DNA of 64,000 bases from Rhodophyticola sp017644125 (GTDB lineage: Bacteria; Pseudomonadota; Alphaproteobacteria; Rhodobacterales; Rhodobacteraceae), in the NCBI RefSeq assembly GCF_042140125.1, contig NZ_CP159473.1; one strand, written 5' to 3'. The notes below the pieces were generated by a model. The model was not told the DNA's origin, made no database searches, and was given only the letters and a program-made list of their open reading frames with translations. This document shows positions 17,501-26,232 of the stretch, in pieces. The first letter of the stretch is position 1. Every line of letters starts with the position of its first letter. The position numbers and the translations under genes are program-made.

Positions 17501-18029
17501 CCAGACGCACCGGGGTGCTTTCTCCGGGCGGCCAGACATCGATGATGCCGCCACGGACCGCATAGTCGCCGGGCTCCGTCACCGTGGGGCTTTGCACGAA
17601 GCCCATCCGGACAAGGAAGGTCTTGAGCGCGTCTTCGTCGATGCGCCCGCCGACGGTGGCGACGAAGGCCGCGTCCTGCAACAGTGCGCGCGGCGGAACG
17701 AACTGGGTCGCCGCGCTGAGGGTCGTAAGCACGATGAACGGCCCCGACAGCCCGGCGGAAAGCGCGGCAAGCGTCGCCATGCGGCTGGCCGCGATCTCGG
17801 CATTCGGCGAGACCCTGTCATAGGGCAGGCAATCCCAGCCCGGAAAGCGCAGGACCGGTACGCTCGGGTCGAAGAACGCAAGCGCCCTGGCCATGGCCGC
17901 AAGGCGTTTGTCGTCCCGCGCCACATGGCAGACGGGGCCGGTGCCCGCCGCCAGTTCGCGCAGGACAAGCGTGGCGTCAAAGCCCTCGGGCGCGCCACCG
18001 GTCAGGATATGGTCCGGGTTCGGGGTCAT
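14562..18029 (-). CDS. mfd: Transcription-repair coupling factor
   Basis: The 1155-residue protein has the full Mfd layout. The N-terminal UvrB-homology module includes FPGWDCLPYDRVSP; the middle holds the RNA-polymerase-interaction domain (VHVDHGVGRYTGLE). The superfamily-2 translocase follows, with GDVGFGKTEVAMRAAF (Walker A near residue 630), DEEQRFG (near 726) and SATPIPRTLQM, then the TRG motif region and a C-terminal D7 domain. It displaces polymerase stalled at DNA lesions and recruits UvrA. Full length for the family, with no sign of damage. Confidence 0.98.
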   Translation of the reverse strand: MTPNPDHILTGGAPEGFDATLVLRELAAGTGPVCHVARDDKRLAAMARALAFFDPSVPVLRFPGWDCLPYDRVSPNAEIAASRMATLAALSAGLSGPFIVLTTLSAATQFVPPRALLQDAAFVATVGGRIDEDALKTFLVRMGFVQSPTVTEPGDYAVRGGIIDVWPPGESTPVRLDLFGDVLDGARRFDPATQRTTEKMERVELAPVSEVILDEPAITRFRQNYRIEFGAAGTDDPLYEAVSAGRKHAGVEHWLPFFHERLETLFDYLPKATITLDEQSDAQRLARWESIEDQYDTRKTALTQKGRLDSVYKPCPPGQLYLDDAAWDRAIAGHRVVQFSPLPQASGPGTTDAGGRIGRSFVPERQQENISLFGALADYIQVQREKAAIVIASWSEGARERLAGLLEDQGVVGAVEIADARDIAGPGSLNLAVWPLEEGFTGGGLSVISEQDVLGDRLIRPKRKTKRAENYLTEAQSLSPGDLIVHVDHGVGRYTGLETVTAMGAPHECIALEYAGGDRLFLPVENIELLSRYGHDEGLLDKLGGGAWQAKKAKLKERIRQIADKLIRIAAERELRSAPVLEPPGDMWEAFAARFPYEETDDQLTAIADVMEDFAQGRPMDRLIVGDVGFGKTEVAMRAAFVAAASGLQVAVIAPTTLLARQHAKTFSDRFRGFPINVRQLSRFVPAREAAETRKGLADGRVDICIGTHALLAKGIRFRNLGLLVIDEEQRFGVTHKERLKEMRSDVHVLTLSATPIPRTLQMSLSGVRDLSLIGTPPIDRLAIRTYVSEFDSVTLREALLREHYRGGQSFYVVPRIQDLPEIEAFLTDQVPEVSYVVAHGQMAAGELDDRMNAFYDGKYDVLLATTIVESGIDIPTANTMIIHRADRFGLAQLYQIRGRVGRAKTRAYAYLTTKPRQKLSQTAEKRLRVLGSLDSLGAGFTIASQDLDIRGAGNIVGEEQSGHVREVGFELYQSMLEEAIASIRSGAGEARLDEDGQWAPQINLGVPVLIPEAYVPDLDVRLGLYRRLSQLTTKVELEGFAAELIDRFGKLPREVNTLLLVIRIKAKCKQAGIARLDAGPKGATIQFHNDKFANPAGLVEFVQDQRGLARIRDNKIVVRRDWTSEADKIKGAFAIARDLAQKVQVATPPAKTKV

Positions 18030-18080
18030 GGGTCCGCGTCACCTACCGTGCCCCGCGCGGGTGTCAAGCGCGGTCCTGCC

Positions 18081-18608
18081 CTACATGCCCAGGGGATTGA
18101 CCCGGACATTCACCCACATGCCCCAGAAGGCGGTGATGAAGATGAAGACCACGCCCAGCATCTGCACGCCGATCCGGTGATATCTGAGCAAGCGGGGCAC
18201 ATCCTGAAAGCCGGTCGCCCGCAGCTTGCGCGCGGTCCGCACCGACCAGGCGCCCACCAGCGTCATCGGAAACATCAGCAGAAAGACGGCCTGGCAGAAC
18301 TCCACATTGTAGATCCACCCCAGCACCGCGAGCCCGGTCAGGATGAAGGCGGCAAAGGCCGTGGCCCAGACGCCCGAGACCTCAACGATGGTCAGGATCC
18401 GGTTCACATTCACCCGCGCCAACACCGCCATGTCCTGAGTGCTGCGCTCATGCCCGCGGTTTGCCCGCTGCACCATGTCATAGGGCACACCCAGCACCCA
18501 GTGGCTGACCGTGGACCACATCACGGCCAGCACGATCCAGTACCAAAGGTTCGAGAAGGATCTGAGATCGATCACTTCGCGTGCAAGATCGAGGAAGGGA
18601 AGGTCCAA
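18081..18608 (-). CDS. Conserved inner-membrane protein, Rhodobacterales type
   Basis: A small protein with four to five hydrophobic segments (WYWIVLAVMWSTVSHWVLGV, an Ala/Leu-rich pair, and LGVVFIFITAFWGMWV at the end). From a TTG at 18608 it would be 175 residues, beginning LDLPFLDLAREVIDLRSFSN; an ATG at 18686 is also in frame but adds 26 residues without character. I recall close homologues in Rhodobacterales labelled as a component of the SufBCD complex, a label with no visible basis in this sequence, which has no Fe-S or Suf motif. Function unknown. It lies head-to-head with hemB. Confidence 0.72.
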   Translation of the reverse strand: MDLPFLDLAREVIDLRSFSNLWYWIVLAVMWSTVSHWVLGVPYDMVQRANRGHERSTQDMAVLARVNVNRILTIVEVSGVWATAFAAFILTGLAVLGWIYNVEFCQAVFLLMFPMTLVGAWSVRTARKLRATGFQDVPRLLRYHRIGVQMLGVVFIFITAFWGMWVNVRVNPLGM

Positions 18609-18734
18609 GGACGCGCTGCCTGTTATAGCTGTTTTGGCGCACCATAGTTGCGGGGGTCCTTGGTTTCCAGCCTTGTGATGCGACATGGTTCATGGCACGG
18701 ATTTGTGGCAACAAAACCACGAAGGAGCATGGCC

Positions 18735-19733
18735 ATGCCAGCCAATCAGGGCCCATTCCCCCGCACCCGGTTCCGCCGCACCCGTGCCTCGGTTGCGCTG
18801 CGCAATCTGACCCGCGAGGCGGAGCTTTCGGTGAATGATCTGATCTGGCCGGTCTTCGTCTGCGCCGGCAAGGGCGAGCGGCAGCCGGTCGCCTCGATGC
18901 CCGGTGTGGAGCGCCTGAGCGTCGATCTTCTGGTGGAAGCGGCGCGGGAGGCGCACGGGCTGGGCATCCCCGCGATCTGCATCTTTCCCTACACCGATCC
19001 GTCGCTGAAAACCGAGCTTTGCGAGGAGGCGTGGAACCCGGAAAACCTTTCCAATCAGGCGATCCGGGCGATCAGGGATGCGGTGCCCGACATCGCGATC
19101 ATGACCGATATCGCGCTCGACCCCTATAACGCCAATGGCCATGACGGGATCGTGCGAGATGGCATCATCGTGAATGACGAGACGGTCGAGGCGCTGGTGA
19201 AAATGGCCCTGGCCCAGGCCGAGGCGGGCGCCGATATCCTTGGCCCTTCGGACATGATGGACAGCCGGATCGGTGCGATGCGCGACGCGCTGGAGGCCGA
19301 GGGGCACGTGAATGTGACGATCATGTCCTACGCGGCGAAATTCGCCAGCGCCTATTACGGCCCGTTTCGGGATGCGGTGGGCGCGTCCGGCGCGCTGAAA
19401 GGCGACAAGAAGACCTATCAGATCGACCCGATGAACCGGCAGGAGGCCCTGCGCTGCGTCGAGCGGGACCTGTCCGAAGGGGCCGATATGGTGATGGTGA
19501 AACCGGGGATGCCCTATCTTGATCTCTGCCGCGAGGTGAAAGACAGGTTCGGCGCGCCGACCTATGCCTATCAGGTCTCCGGTGAATACGCGATGATCGA
19601 GGCCGCGGCGGCCAATGGCTGGATCGACGGCGAAAAGGTCATGCTGGAAAGCCTGATGTCCTTCCGGCGCGCCGGGTGCGATGGCGTGTTGACCTATTTC
19701 GCACCCCGGGTCGCGCAGATTCTCAACCGATAG
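18735..19733 (+). CDS. hemB: Delta-aminolevulinic acid dehydratase (porphobilinogen synthase)
   Basis: The 332-residue cytoplasmic enzyme joins two 5-aminolevulinate molecules into porphobilinogen in haem and chlorophyll synthesis. It carries both Schiff-base lysines, in SYAAKFASAYYGPFRDA and MVKPGMPYLD, and the allosteric-region motif GPSDMMDSRIGAMRDAL. Two ATGs lie 6 bp apart (18729 and 18735). AAGGAG at 18722-18727 is only 1 nt from the first but 7 nt from the second, so 18735 is the better start. Monocistronic by layout. Confidence 0.97.
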   Translation: MPANQGPFPRTRFRRTRASVALRNLTREAELSVNDLIWPVFVCAGKGERQPVASMPGVERLSVDLLVEAAREAHGLGIPAICIFPYTDPSLKTELCEEAWNPENLSNQAIRAIRDAVPDIAIMTDIALDPYNANGHDGIVRDGIIVNDETVEALVKMALAQAEAGADILGPSDMMDSRIGAMRDALEAEGHVNVTIMSYAAKFASAYYGPFRDAVGASGALKGDKKTYQIDPMNRQEALRCVERDLSEGADMVMVKPGMPYLDLCREVKDRFGAPTYAYQVSGEYAMIEAAAANGWIDGEKVMLESLMSFRRAGCDGVLTYFAPRVAQILNR

Positions 19734-19776
19734 TGGTCAGATAAGCAAGAACCCGCAGGTCTGGTGTCATTCGCGG

Positions 19777-19806
19777 ATGACATCTTGTGTCTTTGCGCGT
19801 AATAAT
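19777..19806 (+). promoter_or_regulatory. Candidate promoter of the SYLF lipoprotein gene
   Basis: ATGACA (19777-19782), an 18-bp spacer and AATAAT (19801-19806) each match the housekeeping consensus at five of six positions. The gene starts 60 bp further on. A TGTCAT/ATGACA inverted repeat (19765-19782) covers the -35 box. Confidence 0.4.
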
Positions 19807-19866
19807 ATGCGCAATCCGGGCTGAAAGACCCGGGCAACGAGGCATAACAGACAGGCGGATTTTCCG

Positions 19867-20421
19867 ATGAGCAAACTCACCCGGCGACATTTTGTGGTAA
19901 CCGCGGCGGCCGTTCCCTTGGCAGCCTGCGGCAATGGCGTGGGATCCGACGGGGCATCGCGGCTGGATGCCCGCGTCGATAGCGCAATCCAGTTCATGTA
20001 TGACGAAGTGCCCGGCACGCAGGAGTTAAGCCTGAACGCCGCCGGCATGCTGGTCATGCCGCTGGTGACGCAGGCGGGCTTCGGGTTCGGCGGCTCCTAC
20101 GGGCGTGGCGCGCTGCGCATCAACGGCGCCTCCGTCGATTACTACTCGGCGGTCTCCGGCAGCTTCGGCTTTCAGATCGGGGCGCAGCAATACGCCCATA
20201 CGCTCTTCTTCATGACCGATGCGGCGTTGAACGAGTTCCGGCGCAGCTCCGGTTGGGCGGTGGGGGCCGATGTGCAATATGCGGTGACTGACCAGGGCGC
20301 AAATCTGGGCGTGGATACGACCACGCTGCTCGATCCGGTCATCGCCGTGATCTACGGTCAGGCCGGTCTGATCGCAGGCGCGACCCTTGAAGGCACACGG
20401 TATTCGCGCATCATTCCCTGA
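19867..20421 (+). CDS. SYLF/YSC84-domain lipoprotein
   Basis: A 184-residue exported protein. The N-terminus RRHFVVTAAAVPLAACG has a twin Arg and a lipobox (LAAC, Cys near residue 20), so it is probably a lipid-anchored periplasmic protein. The rest matches the YSC84/SYLF pattern: AAGMLVMPLVTQAGFGFGGSYGRGAL and LFFMTDAALNEFRRSSGWAVGADV. SYLF domains bind phosphoinositides in eukaryotes; the bacterial role is unknown. It stands alone between hemB and the acylase gene. Confidence 0.85.
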   Translation: MSKLTRRHFVVTAAAVPLAACGNGVGSDGASRLDARVDSAIQFMYDEVPGTQELSLNAAGMLVMPLVTQAGFGFGGSYGRGALRINGASVDYYSAVSGSFGFQIGAQQYAHTLFFMTDAALNEFRRSSGWAVGADVQYAVTDQGANLGVDTTTLLDPVIAVIYGQAGLIAGATLEGTRYSRIIP

Positions 20422-20539
20422 GCCGCCTCCGGCCTGAGAAAGCGTGACGCCGGGCCGCGCCGGTCCGGCTTTGCATTTGCCCGATATTGCCGCTAGGACC
20501 GGGGCTGATTTCGCATTCCGATCTTGGGGTAACTGCCTG

Positions 20540-23011
20540 ATGGGCGTCTTTCTTCGCTGGCTGGTCCGTCTTGTCACCGTGGTCGTCGCGGTGGCGGTTC
20601 TTGCCCTCGCAATCGCCTGGTGGATGGCCGGCCGCAGCTTGCCCGATTACGAGGCCGACTGGCAGGTGCCCGGCATCACCGCCCCGGTGGAGATCGTTCG
20701 CTCGAACGCGAATGTCCCGCATATCTTCGGATCGACGGACCTGGATGTCTATTACGGTCTTGGCTTCGCCCACGCGCAGGATCGCCTATGGCAGATGCTG
20801 ATGATCCGGCGCACGGCGCAGGGGCGCCTGTCGGAACTGTTCGGCGCGCGGACGCTGGAGATCGACATTCTGTTGCGGCAGCTCGATATCTATGGGCACG
20901 CCACCCGCTCGGTCGCGGCGCAGACCCCGGAAACCATCGCCGCGCTGGAGGCCTATGCCGCCGGTGTGAATGCATGGCTGGAACTTGTCGGCGCCGAGGC
21001 GCTTGGCCGGGGTGCGCCGGAGCTGTTTCTTTTCGCGCCCGAGATTTCGCCCTGGCGACCGGCGGACAGTATCGCGATCACCATGATGATGGCGTTGCAA
21101 CTGGCCAGCCATCAGGAAGAGGAAGTGTTGCGCGCCCGGGCCTCGCTTGCGCTCGACGATGCCGCACGGCTGGCGGATCTCATGCCCGATGTCCCGGGCG
21201 AAGGTATCGCCGCCCTGCCCGACTACGCGAGCTTCTTCGATGTCCCGATGCCGCAATTCGCAAGTGGCGCAACCGGCCCGCGCGACCCGCTGTATCCCAC
21301 CGCGCCGCGCGGTCTGGGCGGCGCGTCCAACGCATGGGCGGCGGCGCCGGCCCGCTCGGCGGCGGGCGGAGCGTTGCTTGCCAATGATCCGCATCTCGGC
21401 CTCAGCGCGCCGACACTCTGGTATCTCGCCCGGCTGGAGCTGTCGACCGGCGGGGTGATCGGGGCCAGCATCCCCGGCATGCCGGTGATCCTCGCCGGGC
21501 GCTCCGACCGGCTCGGCTGGGGGATCACCTCTTCCTACATGGACGATATCGATCTCTTCGTCGAAGAGCTGAACCCGGACAATCCCCAGCAATACCGTAC
21601 GCCCGACGGCTGGGCCGATTTCGAAACCCGCCGCACGATCATCGAGATCGCCGATGCGCAGCCCGTCACCATCACGCTTCGCTGGACGGAAAACGGCCCC
21701 GTGCTGCCGGAGGACGCCTGGAACGTGGGCACCGTCACGCCGCCCGGCCATGTGATGAGCATCGCCTGGACCGCGCTGAGCGACAGGAACACCTCTATCC
21801 AGACCGGGCTGGAGCTGATGCGCGCGGGCTCCGTGGCCGAAGGGATCGCGGCGGGCGAAGCCTTCGTTGCGCCGTCCCAGAACCTGACGCTGGCGGACGC
21901 GGACGGGAACATCGCCCTGCAGACGATCGGCCATATGCCGTGGCGGTTGCCGGGGCATCAAAGCCTCGGGCGTATCCCCGCGCCGGGCTGGATCGCGGAA
22001 AACAGGTGGCAGGGCGTAACCCAGTATTTCGCCAATCCCAGCTTCGAGAATCCCGAAGGCGGGATCCTCGGCAACACCAACAACAAGCTGGTGGATAGGG
22101 ATTTTCCGCTCCACGTCTCCTACAGCTGGGGCGATACGCAGCGCGTGACCCGCTGGCAGCGCCTGATGCAGGCCCGTCAGGTGCACACCCGCGACAGTTT
22201 CATCGAGGCGCAGCTCGATACCGTGTCCGCCGCCGCGCGCAACATCCTGCCGCTGGTGGCCCGCGATCTTTGGCTGAGCGGCGAGGCCGCCGCCGACGGC
22301 ACCCCCGAACGCCGCCGCCAGAGAGCCCTGCAATTGCTGGCGGACTGGAATGGCGAGATGAACGAACATCTGCCCGAGCCCCTGATTTATGCGGCCTGGA
22401 TGCGGGAATTGCAGCAGCGTCTGATCCGCGACGATATCGGGCCGCTTGCCAATGAGTTCCTGAAGATCGAGCCCCTGTTTCTGGAACGGGTCTTCCGGGA
22501 TGTGGACGGCGCGGCGATCTGGTGCGACATCCGCCCTTCCACCGCCCGGGAAACCTGCACCGACATCGCCAGACTGGCGCTTGACGATGCCCTGCAATGG
22601 CTGGAGGAGCGATACGGGCCCGGCGTCGAAAGCTGGCGATGGGGGGCCGCCCACGAGGCCCGGCACGACCACCAGGTTCTGGGCGATACGGCCTTGTTTT
22701 CATGGGTCGTGAACATTCGACAGCCCACATCGGGCGGGGATTTCACGTTGCAGCGGGCGGCGACACCGGGCACCCTGCCCGATCCGTTCCTGAACACCCA
22801 TTCGGCGGGATATCGCGGGGTCTATGATTTCGCCGATCCCGACAGTTCCGTCTTCATCATCGCCACCGGGCAATCCGGCCACCCGCTCAGCCCCTATTAC
22901 GACGATCTGGGAGAGCTGTGGCGGCGGGGCGAATACATCCCCATGTCGCTGGATCCGGAGCTTGCGCGGGCCGGCAATATCGGGGTGACCGTGCTGACGC
23001 CCCGCCCGTGA
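20540..23011 (+). CDS. Penicillin-acylase-family Ntn hydrolase
   Basis: An 823-residue precursor with an N-terminal membrane anchor (residues 7-31) and the family-S45 layout: an alpha domain with SNANVPHIFG and GLGFAHAQDRLWQM, then the processing point GGASNAWAAAP, where the Ser of SNAW would be both the autoproteolysis residue and the N-terminal nucleophile of the beta chain. NTNNKLVD and HSAGYRGVYD follow. Such enzymes hydrolyse amide bonds of beta-lactams or acyl-homoserine lactones; the real substrate is unknown. The start at 20540 gives the transmembrane segment. Confidence 0.9.
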   Translation: MGVFLRWLVRLVTVVVAVAVLALAIAWWMAGRSLPDYEADWQVPGITAPVEIVRSNANVPHIFGSTDLDVYYGLGFAHAQDRLWQMLMIRRTAQGRLSELFGARTLEIDILLRQLDIYGHATRSVAAQTPETIAALEAYAAGVNAWLELVGAEALGRGAPELFLFAPEISPWRPADSIAITMMMALQLASHQEEEVLRARASLALDDAARLADLMPDVPGEGIAALPDYASFFDVPMPQFASGATGPRDPLYPTAPRGLGGASNAWAAAPARSAAGGALLANDPHLGLSAPTLWYLARLELSTGGVIGASIPGMPVILAGRSDRLGWGITSSYMDDIDLFVEELNPDNPQQYRTPDGWADFETRRTIIEIADAQPVTITLRWTENGPVLPEDAWNVGTVTPPGHVMSIAWTALSDRNTSIQTGLELMRAGSVAEGIAAGEAFVAPSQNLTLADADGNIALQTIGHMPWRLPGHQSLGRIPAPGWIAENRWQGVTQYFANPSFENPEGGILGNTNNKLVDRDFPLHVSYSWGDTQRVTRWQRLMQARQVHTRDSFIEAQLDTVSAAARNILPLVARDLWLSGEAAADGTPERRRQRALQLLADWNGEMNEHLPEPLIYAAWMRELQQRLIRDDIGPLANEFLKIEPLFLERVFRDVDGAAIWCDIRPSTARETCTDIARLALDDALQWLEERYGPGVESWRWGAAHEARHDHQVLGDTALFSWVVNIRQPTSGGDFTLQRAATPGTLPDPFLNTHSAGYRGVYDFADPDSSVFIIATGQSGHPLSPYYDDLGELWRRGEYIPMSLDPELARAGNIGVTVLTPRP

Positions 23012-23052
23012 AGGTATATCAATTGTAGATCAATTCGGATGGGCCGCGCCGC

Positions 23053-24345
23053 TCAGAGCCGCCGGAAGGCGCGTTCCTGACGGTCCGTCCAGTTGACGAC
23101 GAGATGGGTGCCGCCTTCGCCCTGCTCCTCGGTCTCCACGACGCCCTGTTCGAAAAGCCAGGCCCGTTTCCGGCCCTCCGCATGCGGCAGGTCCAGATCG
23201 GTCCGGTGGCGGGGCGGCGAGAGGGTGTGGGAGATATCGGCCAGAAGGCCCGCCAGCCCCTGCCCGGTGATGGCGGAGATCGCATGCACGCCGTCGCGCC
23301 GCGCGGCGATCGCGCCCAGTTCCTCGGCCCGGTCCGCCGGCAGCCGGTCGATCTTGTTCCAGACCTCGATCGCGGGCGCGGTGTCCCGGACGCCAAGCTC
23401 GGCCAGGATCGCGGCCACATCCCCGGCCTGGGCTTCGGTTTCGGGGTGGGAGATGTCGCGCACATGGACGATCAGATCGGCATCCAGCACCTCTTCCAGC
23501 GTGGCGCGGAAGGCGGCGACCAGTTGCGGCGGCAGATCGCTGATGAAGCCCACCGTGTCCGACAGGATTATCTCGGACCCGTCGGGCAGGACCACGGCGC
23601 GCATGGTCGGGTCGAGCGTGGCAAACAGCATGTCCTTGGCCATCACCTCGGCGCCAGTCAGCCGGTTGAACAATGTGGACTTGCCGGCATTGGTGTAGCC
23701 CACCAGGGCCACGATGGGATACGGCACCTTGGCCCGCGCCGCACGGTGAAGCGCGCGCGTCTTGACGACCTTGCCCAATTGCCGGCGGATGCGGGTGACC
23801 GCATCGTCGATCGCGCGCCTGTCCGCCTCGATCTGGGTCTCACCGGGGCCGCCGACAAAGCCGAGCCCGCCACGCTGACGTTCCAGATGGGTCCAGGCCC
23901 TGACAAGGCGCGTGCGCTGATAGCTGAGCGCGGCCAGTTCCACCTGCAACACGCCTTCGCGGGTGCGGGCCCGGTCGGCGAAAATCTCCAGGATCAGACC
24001 GGTCCGGTCGAGCAGCTTGACACCCCATTCCTTTTCGAGATTGCGCTGCTGCACGGGCGTGACCGGCCCGTCGATCAGAACCAGCCCGGCCTCAAGCTCC
24101 TCGATTCGGGTTTTCAGCTCGGCGATCTTGCCCGTTCCGAACAGAAGCCCCGGCTGCGCCTTGGGCAATCGCACGACCTCGGCGCCCGCGACCACCAGAT
24201 CGGGCAGCGCCGCGGCCAGCGCCACAGCCTCCTCCAGCGCCGGGCCCGGGCTGCGGCGGCTGCGGTCGGTCTGGATGTCGGGGTGAAGCACAAGGGCCCG
24301 CATCATCGGGCCTTGGGTGTCGGTGCTCAGCGAGTTATCGCTCAC
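23053..24345 (-). CDS. hflX: GTPase HflX
   Basis: A 430-residue ribosome-binding GTPase that splits stalled or hibernating ribosomes under stress. It has the N-terminal HflX domain (GLLFGTGKIAEL, then HLERQRGGLGFVGGPGETQIE) and the G domain: GYTNAGKST (G1, about residue 215), DTVGFISDLP (G3) and NKID (G4). A GTG at 24345 overlaps the hfq stop as GTGA, which implies translational coupling; ATGs at 24306 and 24303 are alternatives. It follows hfq directly, as in most Proteobacteria. Confidence 0.95.
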   Translation of the reverse strand: MSDNSLSTDTQGPMMRALVLHPDIQTDRSRRSPGPALEEAVALAAALPDLVVAGAEVVRLPKAQPGLLFGTGKIAELKTRIEELEAGLVLIDGPVTPVQQRNLEKEWGVKLLDRTGLILEIFADRARTREGVLQVELAALSYQRTRLVRAWTHLERQRGGLGFVGGPGETQIEADRRAIDDAVTRIRRQLGKVVKTRALHRAARAKVPYPIVALVGYTNAGKSTLFNRLTGAEVMAKDMLFATLDPTMRAVVLPDGSEIILSDTVGFISDLPPQLVAAFRATLEEVLDADLIVHVRDISHPETEAQAGDVAAILAELGVRDTAPAIEVWNKIDRLPADRAEELGAIAARRDGVHAISAITGQGLAGLLADISHTLSPPRHRTDLDLPHAEGRKRAWLFEQGVVETEEQGEGGTHLVVNWTDRQERAFRRL

Positions 24346-24575
24346 TCTTCCCCGTCGTAAAGGTTTATCGGCTGTGCAGGCATCACGGTGGAAATCGCGT
24401 GCTTGTACACGAGTTGCGATTGTCCGTCGCGGCGCAGAAGAACACAAAAATTATCGAACCAGGTAATCACACCCTGCAACTTGACGCCGTTGATCAGGAA
24501 AATCGTGACCGGAACCTTTGTTTTGCGGACATGATTAAGGAATGCGTCCTGCAGATTTTGCTTATTTTCGGCCAT
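24342..24575 (-). CDS. hfq: RNA chaperone Hfq
   Basis: The 77-residue Sm-like protein begins MAENKQNLQDAFLNHVRK. It has the Sm1 sequence VPVTIFLINGVKLQGVITWF and the Sm2 YKHAISTVMP, the hallmark of Hfq. It forms hexamers that help small RNAs pair with mRNAs. There is almost no C-terminal tail, as in other alphaproteobacterial Hfq proteins. The start at 24575 follows the family N-terminus. Lies between trkH and hflX on the same strand. Confidence 0.97.
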   Translation of the reverse strand: MAENKQNLQDAFLNHVRKTKVPVTIFLINGVKLQGVITWFDNFCVLLRRDGQSQLVYKHAISTVMPAQPINLYDGEE

Positions 24576-24710
24576 TTCGAAACTTGCCTTGTCGTTGGTG
24601 CTGTCTTTGTTTGTTGACAGTCTGTGAGCAGACAGAATGGAGTATGGGGGCAAGTTCGGGAGATTTCCACCCCGATTCCAGCGCATTAGCGCGGCTATGC
24701 TGCAAATGCA

Positions 24711-26228
24711 TCACGCGCGCCAATATCCGGGGTTGATCAGCGCCAGCAGAACGAGGGTTTCGAGCCGCCCGACGATCATCGCCGCGGCCAGGATCGACTT
24801 TGCCGCATCGCTGAGCCCGATATAGGAAATCGGGGTTTCCGCGGCGACCCCGGCAAGCGGCCCGGTCGTCGTCAGCGCGGACACCGCAAGCACCAGAGAG
24901 GCCTCGAAGGTCAGCCCGGTCAGCGCGAGTGCCGCCATCACCACCGCCATGGTCAGAATGAACAGCATGAAGAAGATCCAGGCGATATAGGCGCCTTCGC
25001 GGCGGATGCGGCGACCCAGACGCCCGGCCTCTGCGACCGAATGCGGATGCAGAAGCTTGCCCATCTCGCGGGTGCCGTGCTTGTAAAGCGCATAGACCCG
25101 CAGCAGCTTGACCCCGCCCGCCGTGGTCGCCACCCCGCCGCCCATCAGGACCAGCCCGATCAGGATCAGCCCCGGTGTGGGCAGGCCGGACCATGTGCGC
25201 GCCTCCACCCAGCTTTCGGAAACGAAACCGGTTGTGGTCAGGAAGGACAGGATGGTGAACACGCTGCCCCAGAGGGCGGTCAGCGCGCCTTCGGAATTGG
25301 CCAGTTCATCCACTTCCAGCGCGCCGATCCAGTGGCGGACGAAGAGGAGCGTGGGCAGAACCACCACCGCGAAGATCGCCAGCCGCAACTCCCGGTCGCG
25401 GGCCATCCGGCGGGCGGTATCGGTCGAAAACCCCGAGGCGAAGGACCGGCGCGAGACGGCGAAGACGAAGAAGAGGAAGATCAGCGCCTCTCCCGCGACG
25501 CCGGAGGGGCGGCCTTCGAGCCCGCCGACCGGGCTGATGCCCGAGGTCGCCATGGTCGACATCGCGTGGATCAGCGCGGTCAGCGGCAATTCGCCCGCCA
25601 GAAGCAGCGCGACCCAGAGGATCATGGTCAGCGTAAGATAGACCGGGGCCAGCCGGGCCGCGTGACGCCGCAGCCGTTCGGCGGGGCTTGCGGCGGTCAT
25701 CTGGCCCGATCCGGGCTGCACCCGGCCGGTGACCTGCGCCTCCGACGTGACTTCGTAGCCGCCCAGATTGAGCGGCGCCAGCACCGCCACCGCCGTCACC
25801 CAGATGAGAAAGCCGCCCATCCAGCCGACGAGCCCGCGCCAGAAATGCACGGCCGGCGCCAGCCGGTCGGGGTCGAAGAAACTGGCCCCCGTGGTGGTCA
25901 GGCTGGAGACCATTTCCAGATAGGCGTTGATATAGCGGGTATTGCCCACCGCCTCGGCCAGCGGGAAGGCCAGCATGAACGGCAAGGCCACATAGGCCAG
26001 CAGAAGCGCGATCAGATGCGCCCGCGGCGACGTGACCGGCCGGAGCGTCTGGGTGGCGAGGCCGACGAGCCCGGTCAGGATCAGGAACAGGAGCGAGGAA
26101 TAGAAAAACACCCGGCCGGTGAAGTGATCGTCCATGCCCGTGGCCAGAAGCGCGGGCAGCATCATGGCGGCGGCGCTGATCCCCATCAGCACGACAATCA
26201 GCGGCAGGCGGGAGACATAGGCGAGCAT
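24711..26228 (-). CDS. trkH: Potassium uptake channel subunit TrkH
   Basis: A 505-residue inner-membrane protein of the Trk/Ktr/HKT family with about ten to twelve membrane segments. The four selectivity-filter loops can be picked out around SSLTTTGASFF, STMATSGISPVGG, SFLTTTGFVSE and SALTTTGPLAG, each with the key Gly. TrkH conducts K+ and is gated by TrkA, whose gene ends 5 bp upstream. The start at 26228 lies just after the trkA stop. Helps maintain osmotic balance and pH. Confidence 0.95.
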   Translation of the reverse strand: MLAYVSRLPLIVVLMGISAAAMMLPALLATGMDDHFTGRVFFYSSLLFLILTGLVGLATQTLRPVTSPRAHLIALLLAYVALPFMLAFPLAEAVGNTRYINAYLEMVSSLTTTGASFFDPDRLAPAVHFWRGLVGWMGGFLIWVTAVAVLAPLNLGGYEVTSEAQVTGRVQPGSGQMTAASPAERLRRHAARLAPVYLTLTMILWVALLLAGELPLTALIHAMSTMATSGISPVGGLEGRPSGVAGEALIFLFFVFAVSRRSFASGFSTDTARRMARDRELRLAIFAVVVLPTLLFVRHWIGALEVDELANSEGALTALWGSVFTILSFLTTTGFVSESWVEARTWSGLPTPGLILIGLVLMGGGVATTAGGVKLLRVYALYKHGTREMGKLLHPHSVAEAGRLGRRIRREGAYIAWIFFMLFILTMAVVMAALALTGLTFEASLVLAVSALTTTGPLAGVAAETPISYIGLSDAAKSILAAAMIVGRLETLVLLALINPGYWRA

Positions 26229-26232
26229 CGCG

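Noticed and set aside
17028..18647. A 539-codon frame antisense to mfd and the adjacent membrane protein
   Set aside because: His/Arg-rich with no domain; both opposite genes are clear.
20786..22672. A 628-codon frame antisense to the acylase
   Set aside because: Shadow of a high-GC gene; no recognisable protein features.
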